Source: an uncultured Bacteroidales bacterium (lineage in GTDB: Bacteria; Bacteroidota; Bacteroidia; Bacteroidales; Bacteroidaceae). From it: a stretch of DNA of 60,076 bases. The position numbers were made by a program, and so were the translations under genes. The notes beneath the pieces are model-generated. The model saw only the letters and a program-made list of their open reading frames with translations, was not told the DNA's origin and ran no database searches. Shown piece by piece: positions 13,990-22,775 of this stretch (position 1 is the stretch's first letter; each line of letters opens with the position of its first letter). The DNA lies in contig CADCIP010000022.1 in assembly GCA_902801485.1 (NCBI GenBank), positions 1-60,076 of the forward strand, read 5' to 3'.

Positions 13990-16446
13990 ATGAATCCGTT
14001 ACTCACAAATAAATTCAAGACACCGCATGGTACGATACCTTTCAGCCAGATTAAGCTGGAACATTTTGAGCCTGCCATAATGGAAGGTATGCGGCTGGAA
14101 GATGAAGCCATTCAGGCTATTATCTCCAACCCCGAAGAGCCTACTTTCCAGAACACCATAGCACCCCGTACAAGCGAATTACTGGACACAGCTACCACCA
14201 TCTTCTTCAACCTGACAAGTGCGAACACGAATGATGAGATGGATGCCTTAGCCCAGAAACTTAGTCCGCTGCTTACGGAACATGCCAACCGTATTATGCT
14301 CAACGAGGAACTCTTCCTGCGTGTGAAATATGTTTACGAGCATCACGGTGAGCTTACAACCGAGGAGCAGACGCTGCTGGAAAATGTGTACCAAGGTTTC
14401 CTTAGGCACGGTGCCTGTCTCAGTCCAGAGGAGAAAGAACGTTTCTCTGCCCTGCAAGTAGAACTCTCTACCCTAACCTTGCAGTTTAGTCAGAATGAGC
14501 TGAAACAGACCAATGCCTTTCAGCTGCACCTCACAGAAAAAGATCAGCTGTCGGGTTTGCCCCGGACAGCAATAGAAGCTGCAGCACAGGCTGCACAGGA
14601 AAAAGGAATGGAGGGATGGCTTATTACACTGCACTTCCCCAGTTACCAGCCCTTCATGACCTATGCTGACAACCGTGAACTGCGCCAGCAACTCTATATG
14701 GCAAAGATGACTATCTGCGCACATGGTGATGAATACGACAACCGTAAAATCGTGCAGCGTATCGTAAATCTGCGTCGGGAGATTGCCCAACTGCTGGGTT
14801 ATCAGACATACGCTGACTATGTCTTGACACGCCGTATGGCACAGGACACCCAGCATGTGAACCAGCTCATAGACCAACTGCTGAAAGCCTATATGCCTGT
14901 AGCACGCACAGAACTTCGTGAACTGCAACAGAAAGCCCGTCAGACGGAAGGTCCGGACTTTACTCTTATGCCTTGGGACTGGGCTTATTTCAGCCACAAG
15001 CTGAAGCTGGAACGTTACAATCTGGATGCAGAAATGCTGCGTCCCTATTTCCCCTTGCAAAAAGTGCGTGAGGGAATCTTCTCGCTGGCCACCAGGCTAT
15101 ACGGCATTTCCTTCAGGAAGAACGAAGATATTGAGGTTTACCACCCGGATGTAGAAGCGTTTGAGGTTCATGACGAAGACGGTTCCTTCCTGGCTATCCT
15201 CTATGCTGACTTCTTCCCACGCGAAAGCAAGCAGAGCGGTGCATGGATGACCAGCTATCAGGAACAATATACCGACGAGGAAGGTAATGACATACGTCCG
15301 CATGTAAGTATCGTAACCAACTTTACAAAGCCTACATCGGAGCGCCCTTCTTTGCTTACACTGGGCGAAGTGGAAACATTCCTGCACGAGTTCGGGCATG
15401 CGCTGCACGGTATGTTCTCGAAGGTGAAATACCAAGGGCTGGGCGGTACGAATGTATTCTGGGACTTTGTGGAACTGCCCTCTCAGTTTATGGAGAACTA
15501 TGCCGTAGAACCCGAGTTCCTGAACACCTTTGCCTTCCACTACCAGACAGGAGAGCCTATTCCCGCAGCTCTTATAGAGCGCATCCGGAAGAGTCGGAAC
15601 TTCCTATGCGGATATGCCTGTGTACGCCAACTGAGTTTCTGTCTGCTGGATATGGCATATTATACACGCCATGAGGCGCTGCAGGAAGACATCATACCGT
15701 TTGAACAGCAAGCATGGAAACGCGCACAGCTGCTTCCAACCATTGAAGGAACGTGTATGAGCGTACAGTTCAGTCATATCATGAGCGGCGGCTACGCAGC
15801 AGGCTATTACAGCTACAAGTGGGCCGAGGTACTGGAAGCTGATGCATTCAGCCTTTTCCTGAAAAACGGCATCATGGACAGACAGACAGCACAACGTTTC
15901 CGTAACGAAATTCTTTCGCGTGGCGGTACAGAACCACCATTGGAGCTATACAAACGTTTCAGAGGTCAGGAGCCGACCATAGATGCCCTATTACGACGCA
16001 ACGGACTGCCCGACACAAAGCAGAACGAACTGGATATCCGTTACCTGAGAATGGCACGCATCTGGAGTGAGAACAGCTACTGCCAACGCAGGCAAGTAGG
16101 AGCCTTAGTGGTGAAAGACAAGATGATTATCAGTGACGGATACAACGGAACGCCACAAGGCTTTGAAAACATTTGTGAAGATGAGAACAACGTAAGCAAA
16201 CCCTATGTCCTGCATGCCGAGGCTAACGCTATCACCAAAATAGCCAGAAGCGGCAACAACAGTGACGGATCTACGCTATACGTTACCGACTCGCCCTGTA
16301 TTGAATGCTCCAAGCTGATTATTCAGGCAGGTATCAAACGAGTTATCTATGATCGCGAATATAGAATTATGGACGGCGTGGATTTGCTGCGTCGTGCCGG
16401 TATAGAAGTTATTAATTTACCTATTTCTGACAAGGACAATGAATAA
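13990..16446 (+). CDS. Fusion of M3 peptidyl-dipeptidase (Dcp-like) and dCMP deaminase
   Basis: The 818-residue protein has two complete enzymes. Residues 1 to about 670 are an M3 oligopeptidase with the zinc site HEFGH (466-470) and the conserved DFVELPSQFMENY that follows. From about 680 on it is a dCMP/cytidine deaminase with zinc-binding HAEANAI (about 742) and PCIEC (769-773), plus SDGYNGTP. Related genomes, as I recall, carry two adjacent genes. Here the junction RRNGLPDTKQNELDI is in frame with no stop, and the only Met near it (YLRMARIW) is inside the deaminase. It overlaps the S41 gene by 8 bases. The peptidase should degrade short peptides; the deaminase makes dUMP for thymidylate synthesis. 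Confidence 0.9.
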   Translation: MNPLLTNKFKTPHGTIPFSQIKLEHFEPAIMEGMRLEDEAIQAIISNPEEPTFQNTIAPRTSELLDTATTIFFNLTSANTNDEMDALAQKLSPLLTEHANRIMLNEELFLRVKYVYEHHGELTTEEQTLLENVYQGFLRHGACLSPEEKERFSALQVELSTLTLQFSQNELKQTNAFQLHLTEKDQLSGLPRTAIEAAAQAAQEKGMEGWLITLHFPSYQPFMTYADNRELRQQLYMAKMTICAHGDEYDNRKIVQRIVNLRREIAQLLGYQTYADYVLTRRMAQDTQHVNQLIDQLLKAYMPVARTELRELQQKARQTEGPDFTLMPWDWAYFSHKLKLERYNLDAEMLRPYFPLQKVREGIFSLATRLYGISFRKNEDIEVYHPDVEAFEVHDEDGSFLAILYADFFPRESKQSGAWMTSYQEQYTDEEGNDIRPHVSIVTNFTKPTSERPSLLTLGEVETFLHEFGHALHGMFSKVKYQGLGGTNVFWDFVELPSQFMENYAVEPEFLNTFAFHYQTGEPIPAALIERIRKSRNFLCGYACVRQLSFCLLDMAYYTRHEALQEDIIPFEQQAWKRAQLLPTIEGTCMSVQFSHIMSGGYAAGYYSYKWAEVLEADAFSLFLKNGIMDRQTAQRFRNEILSRGGTEPPLELYKRFRGQEPTIDALLRRNGLPDTKQNELDIRYLRMARIWSENSYCQRRQVGALVVKDKMIISDGYNGTPQGFENICEDENNVSKPYVLHAEANAITKIARSGNNSDGSTLYVTDSPCIECSKLIIQAGIKRVIYDREYRIMDGVDLLRRAGIEVINLPISDKDNE

Positions 16447-18196
16447 GCATCGTCTTACCCCCCTTCTAATGGCCGTCAGCATGATTCTGGGTGTCGTCAT
16501 CGGCACCTTTTATGCCAGCCACTATTCAGGTAACCGTCTGAATATCATCAATACGGGTAGCAACAAACTAAACTATTTGCTGCAACTGATAGACAATCAT
16601 TATGTGGACACAGTAGATATGGCATCGCTTGTGGAGGATGCCATGCCGCAGATTCTATCTGAACTTGACCCTCACAGCAGCTATTTCAGTGCCAAGAATG
16701 CACAAGTGGCCCAAGAGGATCTGAAAGGAAGTTTCAGCGGCATCGGCGTAAGTTTCTCTATGGTACAAGATACGGTGAATGTTATGTCGGTGATTCACGG
16801 AGGACCAGCAGAAAAAGTAGGAATATTAGCAGGTGACCGTATTATTACAGCAGATGACTCCACTCTTGTCGGAATGGATAGTAACGATGTGATGAAGCGC
16901 CTGAAGGGAGAAAAAGGCTCGAAAGTAAAACTGGGAGTCCGTCGCCACGGTTCCAAACAAGTTATCTACTTTACTGTTAAACGCGGAGATATTCCCGTTA
17001 TTAGCGTGGATGCCTCTTACATGATTAACGATAAGACAGGCTATATACACGTTAAGAATTTTGGAGAACAGACTTATGCAGAGATGCTTGTTGCCTTAGC
17101 AGACCTGAATATGAGCGGTATGAAGAACCTTATAATGGACCTTCGAGGCAACACAGGCGGGTACATGCATATAGCCATACAGATGGTAAACGAGTTCCTG
17201 AGCAAAAACCAGCTGGTAGTATATACAGAGGGAAGGAAAAGTCCGCGTGAGGAATTCCGTTCCGATGGTCGGGGAACCTTCCAGCACTTGCCTTTGGTAG
17301 TACTTGTTGATGAAATAAGTGCCAGTGCCAGTGAGATTTTTGCCGGTGCCATACAAGATAACGACCGCGGCACCATCATAGGCAGACGAACCTTCGGAAA
17401 GGGACTTGTTCAGCAGCCTATGGAGTTCAGGGACGGCAGTGTTGTACGCCTGACAATTGCAAGGTATTACACCCCCAGCGGACGCTGTATTCAGAAGCCA
17501 TACGAAAAAGGACACGGCGAAGAGTATCTGAACGAACTTATTGCCCGTTATGAGCGAGGCGAATTCTTTAATCAGGACAGCATTCGGCAGGATGGAGAGA
17601 AATACTACACCAACTTAGGACGTGTAGTATATGGAGGTGGTGGTATTACACCCGATATCTTCATTCCAGAAGACACCACGTCCCTTACATCTTATTATAA
17701 GGAAGCAGCCTATACAGGTCTTATCAGGCAGTTTGCCTATGCCTATACCGACGAGAACAGAGCGCGCCTGAATGCCCTTCCCAACGTAGAGGCTATGGAG
17801 AAGTTCTTGCGTAAAGAGAATCTGTTGGAACGGTTTGCGCGATTTGGCGAGGAGCATGACCTTAAGCGTCGTAACCTGATGCTGCAGAAGAGCCGGTCTC
17901 TCTTTGAACGTAACATCTTTGGACTTATCATTTACAATGCCAAAGAGATGGAAGACTATCTGGAGTTCCTAAATGAAAGCGACCAAACCGTACAGCGTGC
18001 TTTACAAGTACTTTCCGACGGTCTCTCCTACCCTCAGGCTCCAGAGCCTGAGGAGGAGGAAACAAGCCAAAAGAAGAAAGAACTGGCTAAGGGAAGCTTT
18101 CCTGAACACCTTTTAGTGCCTATTCATCATATGGCTATTATGCCTTATGGTGCAGGAGATAAAAAAACCTTGGAAATTTCCAAGGTTTTGGGGTGA
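16439..18196 (+). CDS. S41-family C-terminal processing protease
   Basis: The 585-residue protein has an N-terminal membrane anchor (residues 8-26), a PDZ domain (about 90-175, FSGIGVSFSMV onward) and an S41 catalytic domain. The nucleophile Ser lies in ISASASEIFAGA and the general-base Lys in GRRTFGKGLVQ. It should act in the periplasm on protein C-termini. It is translationally coupled to the M3/dCMP deaminase fusion. Its last codons read through a palindrome (18164-18189), and its stop lies inside the antisense tRNA-His gene, so the C-terminal tail (from about GDKKTLEIS) is probably not under strong constraint. Confidence 0.92.
   Translation: MNKHRLTPLLMAVSMILGVVIGTFYASHYSGNRLNIINTGSNKLNYLLQLIDNHYVDTVDMASLVEDAMPQILSELDPHSSYFSAKNAQVAQEDLKGSFSGIGVSFSMVQDTVNVMSVIHGGPAEKVGILAGDRIITADDSTLVGMDSNDVMKRLKGEKGSKVKLGVRRHGSKQVIYFTVKRGDIPVISVDASYMINDKTGYIHVKNFGEQTYAEMLVALADLNMSGMKNLIMDLRGNTGGYMHIAIQMVNEFLSKNQLVVYTEGRKSPREEFRSDGRGTFQHLPLVVLVDEISASASEIFAGAIQDNDRGTIIGRRTFGKGLVQQPMEFRDGSVVRLTIARYYTPSGRCIQKPYEKGHGEEYLNELIARYERGEFFNQDSIRQDGEKYYTNLGRVVYGGGGITPDIFIPEDTTSLTSYYKEAAYTGLIRQFAYAYTDENRARLNALPNVEAMEKFLRKENLLERFARFGEEHDLKRRNLMLQKSRSLFERNIFGLIIYNAKEMEDYLEFLNESDQTVQRALQVLSDGLSYPQAPEPEEEETSQKKKELAKGSFPEHLLVPIHHMAIMPYGAGDKKTLEISKVLG
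18164..18189. terminator. Palindromic terminator shared by the S41 gene and tRNA-His
   Basis: AAAACCTTGGAAA and TTTCCAAGGTTTT form a perfect 26-bp palindrome. It overlaps the last codons of the S41 gene and lies just past the 3' end of the minus-strand tRNA-His, so it can end both transcripts. Confidence 0.7.
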
Positions 18197-18266
18197 CTAG
18201 TGGGACTCGAACCCACGACATTCAGAACCACAATCTGACGCTCTAACCAACTGAACTATAGTCACC
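18192..18266 (-). tRNA. tRNA-His (anticodon GUG)
   Basis: On the minus strand the acceptor GTGACTA pairs with TAGTCAC and an extra G is encoded at -1, as expected for tRNA-His. The anticodon loop is TTGTGGT within TCAGA/TCTGA, and the T loop is TTCGAGT. Its 3' end overlaps the S41 stop codon on the other strand by 5 bases. The promoter is at 18307-18337. Confidence 0.95.
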
Positions 18267-18306
18267 ATCTAACAGACGTTTGAGATTTATTTCTCAATTG
18301 CGAGTG

Positions 18307-18337
18307 CAAAGGTAGTACAATATTTTGATTTTGCCAA
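18307..18337 (-). promoter_or_regulatory. Promoter of tRNA-His
   Basis: Minus strand TTG (18335-18337), 20 bases, TACCTTTG (18307-18314). Confidence 0.8.
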
Positions 18338-18357
18338 ACGATTAGCTACCTTTTTTA

Positions 18358-19230
18358 TCAATAATATAACTTTTGTCCGGCTGCCAGGGTATTCTGCATG
18401 AGCATACAGATAGTCATCGGGCCTACTCCACCGGGAACAGGCGTAATGTAAGAGCAGAGAGGGGCAACATTTTCGAAATCTACATCGCCACTCAGACGGA
18501 AGCCATTCTTGCGTGTGGCATCCGGAACACGGGTGGTGCCTACATCTATAATAGTGGCTCCAGGCTTTACCATATCGGCTGTTACAAATCCGGGCTTTCC
18601 TATGGCTGCAATGATAATATCTGCCTGCAGGCACTCTTCCTTGAGGGTCTTGGAACGACTGTGACAAACAGTAACAGTAGCATCCACACCCTTCTGCATC
18701 ATCAGCTGCGACATGGGCTTACCGACAATATTGGAACGCCCCAAAATGACACACTTCTTACCGCTGGTCTCGATGTTGTAACGACGGATGAGTTCGAGTA
18801 TGCCCTTGGGTGTAGCGGAAATGAAGGCTGGCAGGCCAATGGCTACACGTCCCACATTGATGGGATGGAAGCCATCTACGTCCTTACGATAGTCGATAGC
18901 TTCGATAACCTTCTGCTCATCGATATGCTTAGGCAAAGGAAGCTGTACGATGAATCCGTCGATATCGGCATCCTCGTTCAGGCGTTGAACATGTTCCAGC
19001 AATTCTGCCTCGGTAATGTCATCCTCGAAGCGCAAAAGGGTGCTTTTGAAGCCACAGGCTTCGCAGGCAAGAACCTTATTCTTTACATAGGTCTCGCTAC
19101 CTCCGTCATGTCCCACGAGTATAGCTGCCAGATGAGGGCGTTTACCTCCTGCAGCAACAATAGCTTCAACCTTTTCTTTTATCTCTGCCTTAATGGTGGC
19201 AGCAGTCTGTTTTCCGTCAATTAGTTCCAT
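18358..19230 (-). CDS. folD: Methylene-THF dehydrogenase/cyclohydrolase FolD
   Basis: The 290-residue protein has the substrate motif [17 protein letters not shown] with the catalytic Lys near residue 55. It also has QLPLPKHID, the NADP-loop motif [12 protein letters not shown] and [13 protein letters not shown], all diagnostic of FolD. It interconverts 5,10-methylene-THF and 10-formyl-THF in the cytoplasm for purine and formyl-Met supply. The full family length is present. The region upstream is a heptamer array, so its promoter is not visible and may lie beyond the four-helix-bundle gene. Confidence 0.95.
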   Translation of the reverse strand: MELIDGKQTAATIKAEIKEKVEAIVAAGGKRPHLAAILVGHDGGSETYVKNKVLACEACGFKSTLLRFEDDITEAELLEHVQRLNEDADIDGFIVQLPLPKHIDEQKVIEAIDYRKDVDGFHPINVGRVAIGLPAFISATPKGILELIRRYNIETSGKKCVILGRSNIVGKPMSQLMMQKGVDATVTVCHSRSKTLKEECLQADIIIAAIGKPGFVTADMVKPGATIIDVGTTRVPDATRKNGFRLSGDVDFENVAPLCSYITPVPGGVGPMTICMLMQNTLAAGQKLYY

Positions 19231-19244
19231 TTCTTTTCGTATTA

Positions 19245-19353
19245 CGGTTAGCGGTTAGCGGTTAGCGATTAGCGGTTAGCGGTTAGCGGCTAGCGGTTAG
19301 CGATTAGCGGTTAGCGATTAGCGGTTAGCGGTTAGCGGTTAGCGGCTAGCGGC
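19245..19353. repeat. Heptamer array (GGTTAGC orientation) left of the four-helix-bundle gene
   Basis: About 15 tandem heptamers (GGTTAGC, GATTAGC, GGCTAGC). The array supplies the stop codon and the last residues (AASR) of the gene at 19339-19719. Confidence 0.95.
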
Positions 19354-19719
19354 TTCAAGTTGCTTTTGAAATGATGACCGTAAACCAGATAACTGCTTCC
19401 CGATAACATTTATTCTTTCTTTTTCTTCTGCGAATTCTTTTTCACTGATATATCCTAAATCGAGAGCTATGTCAAGCTGACAAAGTGTTTCGGTTAATGA
19501 TCCATAAGCGATTTCAAGAAAGCGAATTTTCTCTTTAACTGAGATGCGGCCAGATCCTTCTGCAATGTTTGAAGGTACCGACACAACGGCTCTACGAAGT
19601 TGGTCGCTCAACGCATATATCTCGCGATTAGGAAATTTGTCTATGAAAGAATACACATCCCTAACCAGCAACTTTGCTTCCTTATATACCCTCAGATCAA
19701 AGAATGTAAACTTATCCAT
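19339..19719 (-). CDS. Four-helix-bundle protein (S23/IVP family)
   Basis: The 126-residue protein shows the standard family pattern: FFDLRVYKEAKLLVRDVY, LSDQLRRAVVSVPSNIAEGSGR (about residues 38-59), FLEIAYGSLTETLCQLDIA and a final helix. Proteins of this type were first seen as open frames in 23S rRNA intervening sequences and are widespread as single genes with unknown function. It sits between folD and ffh, bracketed by heptamer arrays in opposite orientation. The left array encodes its last codons and stop. That makes it look like an inserted cassette. Confidence 0.9.
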   Translation of the reverse strand: MDKFTFFDLRVYKEAKLLVRDVYSFIDKFPNREIYALSDQLRRAVVSVPSNIAEGSGRISVKEKIRFLEIAYGSLTETLCQLDIALDLGYISEKEFAEEKERINVIGKQLSGLRSSFQKQLEAASR

Positions 19720-19722
19720 CTT

Positions 19723-19752
19723 CGCTAACCGCTAACCGCTAACCACTAACCG
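19723..19752. repeat. Heptamer array (GCTAACC orientation) right of the four-helix-bundle gene
   Basis: Four tandem GCTAACC-type heptamers start 3 bases upstream of the gene's start codon. Together with 19245-19353 they bracket the gene in inverted orientation, the same layout as the island at 3455-5381. Confidence 0.9.
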
Positions 19753-19761
19753 AGACAACCA

Positions 19762-21105
19762 TTAACCATTAACGGGCATTCTGCCTTTCATCATCTTAGC
19801 CATCTGAGCCATCTTGCTGTTGTTAGTTACCAGTTTCATCATCTTGCGAGTCTGATCGAACTGCTTTATGAGCTTATTCACCTCCTGAATATTGGTACCA
19901 GAACCCTTGGCCAGACGCATACGACGACTGGTATTCAGACATTCGGGGTTAACACGCTCCTTAGGAGTCATAGAGAGAATTATAGCCTCGATATTCTTGA
20001 AGGCATTATCATCTATATCAACATCCTTGAGTGCCTTGCCAACACCAGGAATCATACTTGCCAGGTCCTTAAGATTACCCATCTTCTTAATCTGCTGAAT
20101 CTGGGAATAGAAGTCGTTGAAATCGAACTGGTTCTTCTGGATCTTCTTCTGCAGGCGACGTGCTTCTTCCTCGTCGTACTGCTCTTGAGCACGTTCTACG
20201 AGTGATACGATATCGCCCATTCCCAAGATACGGTCGGCCATACGACTGGGATGGAAAGCATCTATAGCTTCCATCTTCTCGCCTGTACCGACAAACTTGA
20301 TGGGCTTATCAACAACAGTACGGATACTGAGGGCAGCACCACCACGTGTATCACCATCGAGTTTGGTAAGGATAACACCTGTATAGTCCAAACGATCGTT
20401 GAACTCCTTGGCTGTGTTTACGGCATCCTGACCCGTCATAGCATCAACGACAAAGAGTATCTCGTCGGGTTGAACAGCATCACGGATATCTTGGATCTGC
20501 TGCATCAGCTCTTCGTCGATAGCCTGACGACCTGCAGTATCCACAATGAGCACATCGTGTGCTTTGGCCTTGGCTTCCTGGATAGCATGACGTGCCACTT
20601 CGACAGGATCGGTAGCTCCAAGTTCCATATAAACGGGAACGCCCACCTGATCGCCCAAGACACGTAACTGTTCCATAGCAGCAGGACGGAAAGTATCGCA
20701 GGCAGCAAGTAGCGGATTCATGTGACGCTTTTCCTTCAGCATCTTTGCCAGTTTTCCACTCATAGTAGTCTTACCGGCACCATTCAAGCCAGCCATCAGG
20801 ATAATAGCAGGATGGCCCTTGAGCTGCATGTCGGTGGTCTCGCCTCCCATAAGGGATGCCAGTTCGTCGTGTACGATCTTGACCATCAACTGCTGAGGCT
20901 TAACAGCAGTAAGGACGTTCTGTCCGAGAGCTTTCTGCTTGACAGTATCTGTGAAGTTCTTGGCTACCTTATAGTTGACATCGGCATCAAGAAGTGCGCG
21001 GCGTACCTCCTTCAGTGTTTCTGCTACGTTAATCTCGGTAATCTTACCTTCACCCTTAAGTATCTTAAAAGACCTTTCGAGTCTTTCGCTTAAATTTTCG
21101 AACAT
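19762..21105 (-). CDS. ffh: Signal recognition particle protein Ffh
   Basis: The 447-residue protein has an N domain, a GTPase with GLNGAGKTTMSGKLA (G1, about residue 110), DTAGR (G3) and TKLDGDTRGGAALS (G4). The Met-rich M domain runs from about 325, with SRRMRLAKGSG and a tail rich in Met (KMMKLVTNNSKMAQMAKMM). It binds signal peptides and SRP RNA and targets ribosomes to the membrane through FtsY. It is full length. It lies 37 bases downstream of the YqiA-like gene and may share its promoter. Confidence 0.96.
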   Translation of the reverse strand: MFENLSERLERSFKILKGEGKITEINVAETLKEVRRALLDADVNYKVAKNFTDTVKQKALGQNVLTAVKPQQLMVKIVHDELASLMGGETTDMQLKGHPAIILMAGLNGAGKTTMSGKLAKMLKEKRHMNPLLAACDTFRPAAMEQLRVLGDQVGVPVYMELGATDPVEVARHAIQEAKAKAHDVLIVDTAGRQAIDEELMQQIQDIRDAVQPDEILFVVDAMTGQDAVNTAKEFNDRLDYTGVILTKLDGDTRGGAALSIRTVVDKPIKFVGTGEKMEAIDAFHPSRMADRILGMGDIVSLVERAQEQYDEEEARRLQKKIQKNQFDFNDFYSQIQQIKKMGNLKDLASMIPGVGKALKDVDIDDNAFKNIEAIILSMTPKERVNPECLNTSRRMRLAKGSGTNIQEVNKLIKQFDQTRKMMKLVTNNSKMAQMAKMMKGRMPVNG

Positions 21106-21142
21106 ATTCTTTTTATACCTTATATAATATATACGTTATACT

Positions 21143-21748
21143 TTATCGTTTTTGTGCCGGTAACTGCAGAATCTGCTCTATAAGAGGCAGAACTACATGA
21201 GAGAGAACCTTGTCGTTTAGGAAATGTTCTCCTTCGAAAAGACTCATCTGATCTGTGCCGTAATGTTTCTTAAAATCAGGTTGGCAGTTAACCAGTTTAT
21301 CCTGAGTCCCAAAGAGTCCCCATACCAGCTTCTTATCCTGTGGAGTGATGCCCTGAAACGAACATTTCTCTACCTGTTGGAATTGTTGGATTAATTCTTT
21401 ATCCACCTTAAAGTCGCGTGCTCCATCCTGACGTTTGTTTCTAAACTCACGTCGTCCCATTCCACGGAACGTTAATAAACGGGCCATGTGAAAAGACGGA
21501 TTAACCAGAATACGGGGAACACCCCTTAACTGCTCGGCATACATGGCACCCATACTGGTTGCCACAATTAAATCCGGCTGTTCTGTTTGAATAAGAGAAG
21601 AAAGCATTTTCTGAGCCTCGAGTGGCGAAACAGGTATATCCGGACTTACCACAGAGACATCCCGCCCATACAGCAGATTACGCATCACTGTGGCTGTTCC
21701 CGTGCTGCCTGCAGAAGCAAATCCGTGTAAATATAATACTTTATTCAT
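21143..21748 (-). CDS. YqiA/YcfP-like alpha/beta-fold esterase
   Basis: The 201-residue protein opens with MNKVLYLHGFASAGSTGTA, giving the oxyanion-side HGF motif. The nucleophile elbow is VATSMGAMYA (Ser near residue 66) and a catalytic His candidate is in EGEHFLND. This pattern matches the short YqiA/YcfP hydrolases. The substrate is unknown. It has its own perfect promoter at 21772-21802 with a leader of about 20 bases. Confidence 0.85.
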   Translation of the reverse strand: MNKVLYLHGFASAGSTGTATVMRNLLYGRDVSVVSPDIPVSPLEAQKMLSSLIQTEQPDLIVATSMGAMYAEQLRGVPRILVNPSFHMARLLTFRGMGRREFRNKRQDGARDFKVDKELIQQFQQVEKCSFQGITPQDKKLVWGLFGTQDKLVNCQPDFKKHYGTDQMSLFEGEHFLNDKVLSHVVLPLIEQILQLPAQKR

Positions 21749-21771
21749 CTCTTATGCTTTAATTTTGCTCG

Positions 21772-21802
21772 CAAAGATACGACTTTTTCTGTTAACTGAC
21801 AA
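21772..21802 (-). promoter_or_regulatory. Promoter of the YqiA-like gene (and perhaps ffh)
   Basis: Minus strand TTG (21800-21802), 20 bases, TATCTTTG (21772-21779). The -33 lies close to the end of rmlD. Confidence 0.75.
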
Positions 21803-21809
21803 AAAACTT

Positions 21810-22769
21810 TTATTTCAGATTGCTAATGCAGCACTTTAAGCTGTCCGTCCAATAAGGAACCTTAACGGAAAAAGTCTGCTTGATCTTTGTCTTGTCCAAA
21901 ACACTGTATGAAGGCCGCTTAACCGGGCTGGGAAATTCGTTGGAATGACAAGGCTGGACATCGCAATCTGTCTGTCCGGCATATTCTTGGATCTGTTTGG
22001 TAAAATCGTACCAGCTGCAGACACCCTCGTTCGAAAAGTGGTATATTCCCGAATGGGAATAGGTTAGCGATGAGAGGTTAGCGGTTAGCGATTTCTTGTA
22101 ATCTTCGAGTATTACCATTATGGCTTTGGCAAGGTCATAGGCATAGGTAGGAGTACCGACCTGGTCGAAAACGACTTTTAGTTGGGGCTTTGAGGCTGTA
22201 AGATTAAGCATTGTCCTACAGAAGTTCTTGCCAAACTCGCTGTACAGCCATGCTGTTCGGATGATGACATGCTGACAGCCTACCGCCAGAATATTCTGCT
22301 CGCCACAAAGTTTGGTCTCACCGTACACTCCGGTAGGTGTTCCCTGCTGGTCTTCGCGACAAGGCACATTGTATGGTTCCTTACCAAAGACATAGTCTGT
22401 GGAAATATGTATCAGCAGCCCATTCACCTCTTTCGTAGCAATAGCCAGATTCTCTGGTGCCTTGGCATTTAGCATCATGGCTAAGTCACGGTTATTCTCG
22501 GCAGCATCAACATTGGTATATGCTGCACAGTTTACGATAACCCGGATATCATGCTGTAAGACCATATCACGGACAGCAGAAATATCTGTTATATCAAGCC
22601 GGGAGGTTGCTGTACAGGCATCCTGGCCTGCCAACTTATGAAGCATCCCGACAGACTCTGGAGTCGCATCACAGACATCCGTAAAAAGAAAATGATGTTC
22701 AGAACCATGGGCAACAATTCGTATTTCGTTGCCCAGCTGCCCATTTGCTCCTGTTACAAGAATATTCAT
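21810..22769 (-). CDS. rfbD: dTDP-4-dehydrorhamnose reductase RmlD
   Basis: The 319-residue SDR enzyme has the NAD(P)-binding GANGQLGNEI (about 7-16), the active-site STDYVFG (Tyr-x3-Lys region around 125-150, with YGETKLCGE) and a C-terminal GIYHFSNEGVCSWYDF. It makes dTDP-L-rhamnose for cell-surface glycans. Between LEDYKKS and HSGIYHF it carries an extra stretch of about 13 residues encoded by GGTTAGC heptamers (22061-22091, residues about 227-237). The frame chosen avoids the TAA that the repeat would give in another frame. The rest is normal, so the enzyme is probably active. Confidence 0.93.
   Translation of the reverse strand: MNILVTGANGQLGNEIRIVAHGSEHHFLFTDVCDATPESVGMLHKLAGQDACTATSRLDITDISAVRDMVLQHDIRVIVNCAAYTNVDAAENNRDLAMMLNAKAPENLAIATKEVNGLLIHISTDYVFGKEPYNVPCREDQQGTPTGVYGETKLCGEQNILAVGCQHVIIRTAWLYSEFGKNFCRTMLNLTASKPQLKVVFDQVGTPTYAYDLAKAIMVILEDYKKSLTANLSSLTYSHSGIYHFSNEGVCSWYDFTKQIQEYAGQTDCDVQPCHSNEFPSPVKRPSYSVLDKTKIKQTFSVKVPYWTDSLKCCISNLK
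22061..22091. repeat. Heptamer units inside the rmlD coding sequence
   Basis: AGGTTAGCGATGAGAGGTT and AGCGGTTAGCG make up three to four GGTTAGC-type units within rmlD, in the same strand orientation as the arrays at 3527 and 19245. Confidence 0.9.
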
Positions 22770-22775
22770 TCGCCT

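Noticed and set aside
19245-19353. Telomere-like repeats marking a linear chromosome end
   Set aside because: The tract is internal between folD and ffh, short, imperfect, and similar tracts occur on both strands.
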